In this document: one piece after another, positions 8,104 to 8,393 of the stretch | Layout: every line of letters begins with the position of its first letter | Position numbering within the stretch: the stretch's first letter is position 1 | DNA from: an uncultured Eubacteriales bacterium | Lineage (GTDB): Bacteria; Bacillota_A; Clostridia; Oscillospirales; Oscillospiraceae | Assembly (NCBI GenBank): GCA_900556015.1 | Contig: USNH01000029.1 | Coordinates: 1 to 8,393, forward strand | DNA length: 8,393 nucleotides | Direction: 5' to 3' | Notes under the pieces: generated by a model | The model's database searches: none | What the model was told of the DNA's origin: nothing | The model's input: only the letters and a program-made list of their open reading frames with translations | Made by a program: the position numbers and the translations under genes

Positions 8104-8328
8104 GTGTCTACTTTTGATTTTGTCGCTCTACTCTATCCAAAACTACTATCCCTTGCAAACAAGGACATTACAAGGCTTCGAATCATCGTGTCCACTTTTG
8201 AAAAAGGATTTCGGCAAAAATTATTGTCCGTGTCCACTTTTGAAAAAACAACTTCCGCAAAAATGTTCCTCATGTCTACTTTTGAAAAAGCAAATCAAAA
8301 ATAAATATTTTTCGTGTCTACTTTTTTT
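8104..8328 (+). repeat. Five same-facing copies of the IS terminal core in a 42-bp register
   Basis: GTGTCYACTTTTGA-like cores start at 8104, 8188, 8230, 8272 (first base A) and 8314 (T-run extended). The steps are 84, 42, 42 and 42 bp. The slot at 8146 holds at most a weak, decayed match. In the copies at 8188, 8230 and 8272 the core continues as GAAAAA; sequence further on is largely different between copies. The last copy is part of the right terminal repeat, and the left terminus carries one copy in inverted orientation. Since 42 bp is four turns of B-DNA, all copies would face the same side of the helix, as expected for transposase-binding sites (inference). Confidence 0.75.
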
Positions 8329-8338
8329 GACCACTACA
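8314..8338 (-). repeat. Right terminal inverted repeat of the insertion sequence
   Basis: Read inward on the minus strand it starts TGTAGTGGTC and contains AAAAAAAGTAGACAC, matching the left core AAAAGTGGACAC with one change. It ends in CA on the plus strand at 8337-8338. Its core is also the last copy of the 42-bp repeat series. Confidence 0.6.
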
Positions 8339-8371
8339 GGGTGTAAAAATATCGCTTTCGCTTTTTGCCAT
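8318..8371 (-). pseudogene. Start of an unknown gene cut by the insertion sequence
   Basis: On the minus strand GGAGG (8383-8379) precedes ATG (8371-8369) by 7 nt. It is followed by MAKSESDIFTP, after which the frame runs into the right end of the insertion sequence and stops at TAG (8320-8318), 17 codons in all. The strong RBS and spacing suggest a genuine gene start interrupted after about ten or eleven codons. No continuation of such a gene was recognised at the left end of the element, so either the rest was deleted or the contig is rearranged. The product cannot be identified from so few residues. Confidence 0.35.
8327..8332 (+). promoter_or_regulatory. Outward -35-like box in the right end
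   Basis: TTGACC, one base from the TTGACA consensus, points out of the element 6 bp before its end. It could pair with the left-end -10 box after circularisation, or with a chance -10 in a neighbouring sequence. In this window no good -10 is seen about 17 bp further on. Confidence 0.4.
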
Positions 8372-8393
8372 CCAGTGTCCTCCATATTCAGTT

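Larger units (their letters stand above)
6710..8338 (+). mobile_element. IS3-type insertion sequence with extended repeat-bearing right end
   Basis: About 1.63 kb bounded by inverted termini that begin TG and end CA. Inside are orfA, a -1 slippery site, and orfB with a DD(35)E integrase core, the standard IS3 plan. IS3 elements move by a copy-out, circular-intermediate route (family knowledge). Composition is more balanced than the flanking ATP synthase DNA, fitting a mobile origin. The left end lies 20 bp beyond the operon terminator. Two things are odd: the outer parts of the two termini match poorly although their inner cores match well, and the right end has about 240 non-coding bases holding repeated copies of the terminal core. 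No short direct target duplication was recognised, so the exact left border is uncertain by a few bases. Confidence 0.75.

Noticed and set aside
8151..8164. Small hairpin CCTTG-CAAA-CAAGG as a terminator of the transposase
   Set aside because: The stem is only 5 bp and no T-run follows.
8104..8304. Open frame of 66 codons with a 14-residue repeat (STFEK-like)
   Set aside because: The peptide repeat follows from the 42-bp DNA repeat, since 42 is a multiple of three. The start is GTG with no Shine-Dalgarno, and the repeat core matches the terminal repeat of the insertion sequence, so a DNA-level role is more likely than a protein.
8188..8328. CRISPR-like array of short repeats with variable spacers
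   Set aside because: Only a few degenerate repeats of about 14-18 bp, no palindromic structure, no cas genes, and the core equals the IS terminal repeat.

Overview
The window is a mosaic of three kinds of DNA, most likely a metagenomic contig with at least one artificial join. Positions 1 to about 430 are very AT-rich with A/T-ending codons. They hold the 3' end of a tyrosyl-tRNA synthetase gene, a good sigma-70-type promoter, and the first codons of a lipoprotein gene. The style suggests Fusobacterium or another low-GC anaerobe (inference). At about 416-436, inside a purine-rich tract, composition switches abruptly to GC-rich DNA (roughly 60% or more by eye) with C/G-ending codons, as in gut Oscillospiraceae-type Firmicutes (inference).

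Positions 414-6631 form one compact F-type ATP synthase operon: atpB (a), atpE (c), atpF (b), a fused delta/alpha gene, atpG (gamma), atpD (beta) and atpC (epsilon). Genes overlap or lie under 20 bp apart, and the operon ends at a strong intrinsic terminator (6651-6690). The usual separate delta gene between atpF and atpA is absent. Instead the alpha gene carries about 76 extra N-terminal residues that read as the C-terminal domain of delta, the part that normally binds subunit b. The N-terminal helical domain of delta, which normally caps the alpha crown, is not encoded in this window. The c subunit is also unusual: it has a signal-peptide-like N-terminal extension and a membrane ion site lacking the Gln of Na+-type rings.

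Positions of about 6710-8338 hold an insertion sequence of the IS3 type. orfA and orfB are joined by a -1 frameshift signal, and the orfB protein has a DD(35)E catalytic triad. Its right end is odd: the terminal-repeat core recurs as same-facing copies at 8104, 8188, 8230, 8272 and 8314, steps of 84, 42, 42 and 42 bp, giving a non-coding tail of about 240 bp. The element's two ends look able to form a junction promoter when circularised. To its right, the minus strand shows a ribosome-binding site and about ten codons of a gene that appears cut off by the element.

No rRNA, tRNA or CRISPR array was seen. The best candidates for something new are the delta/alpha fusion and the helically phased repeat array of the insertion sequence.
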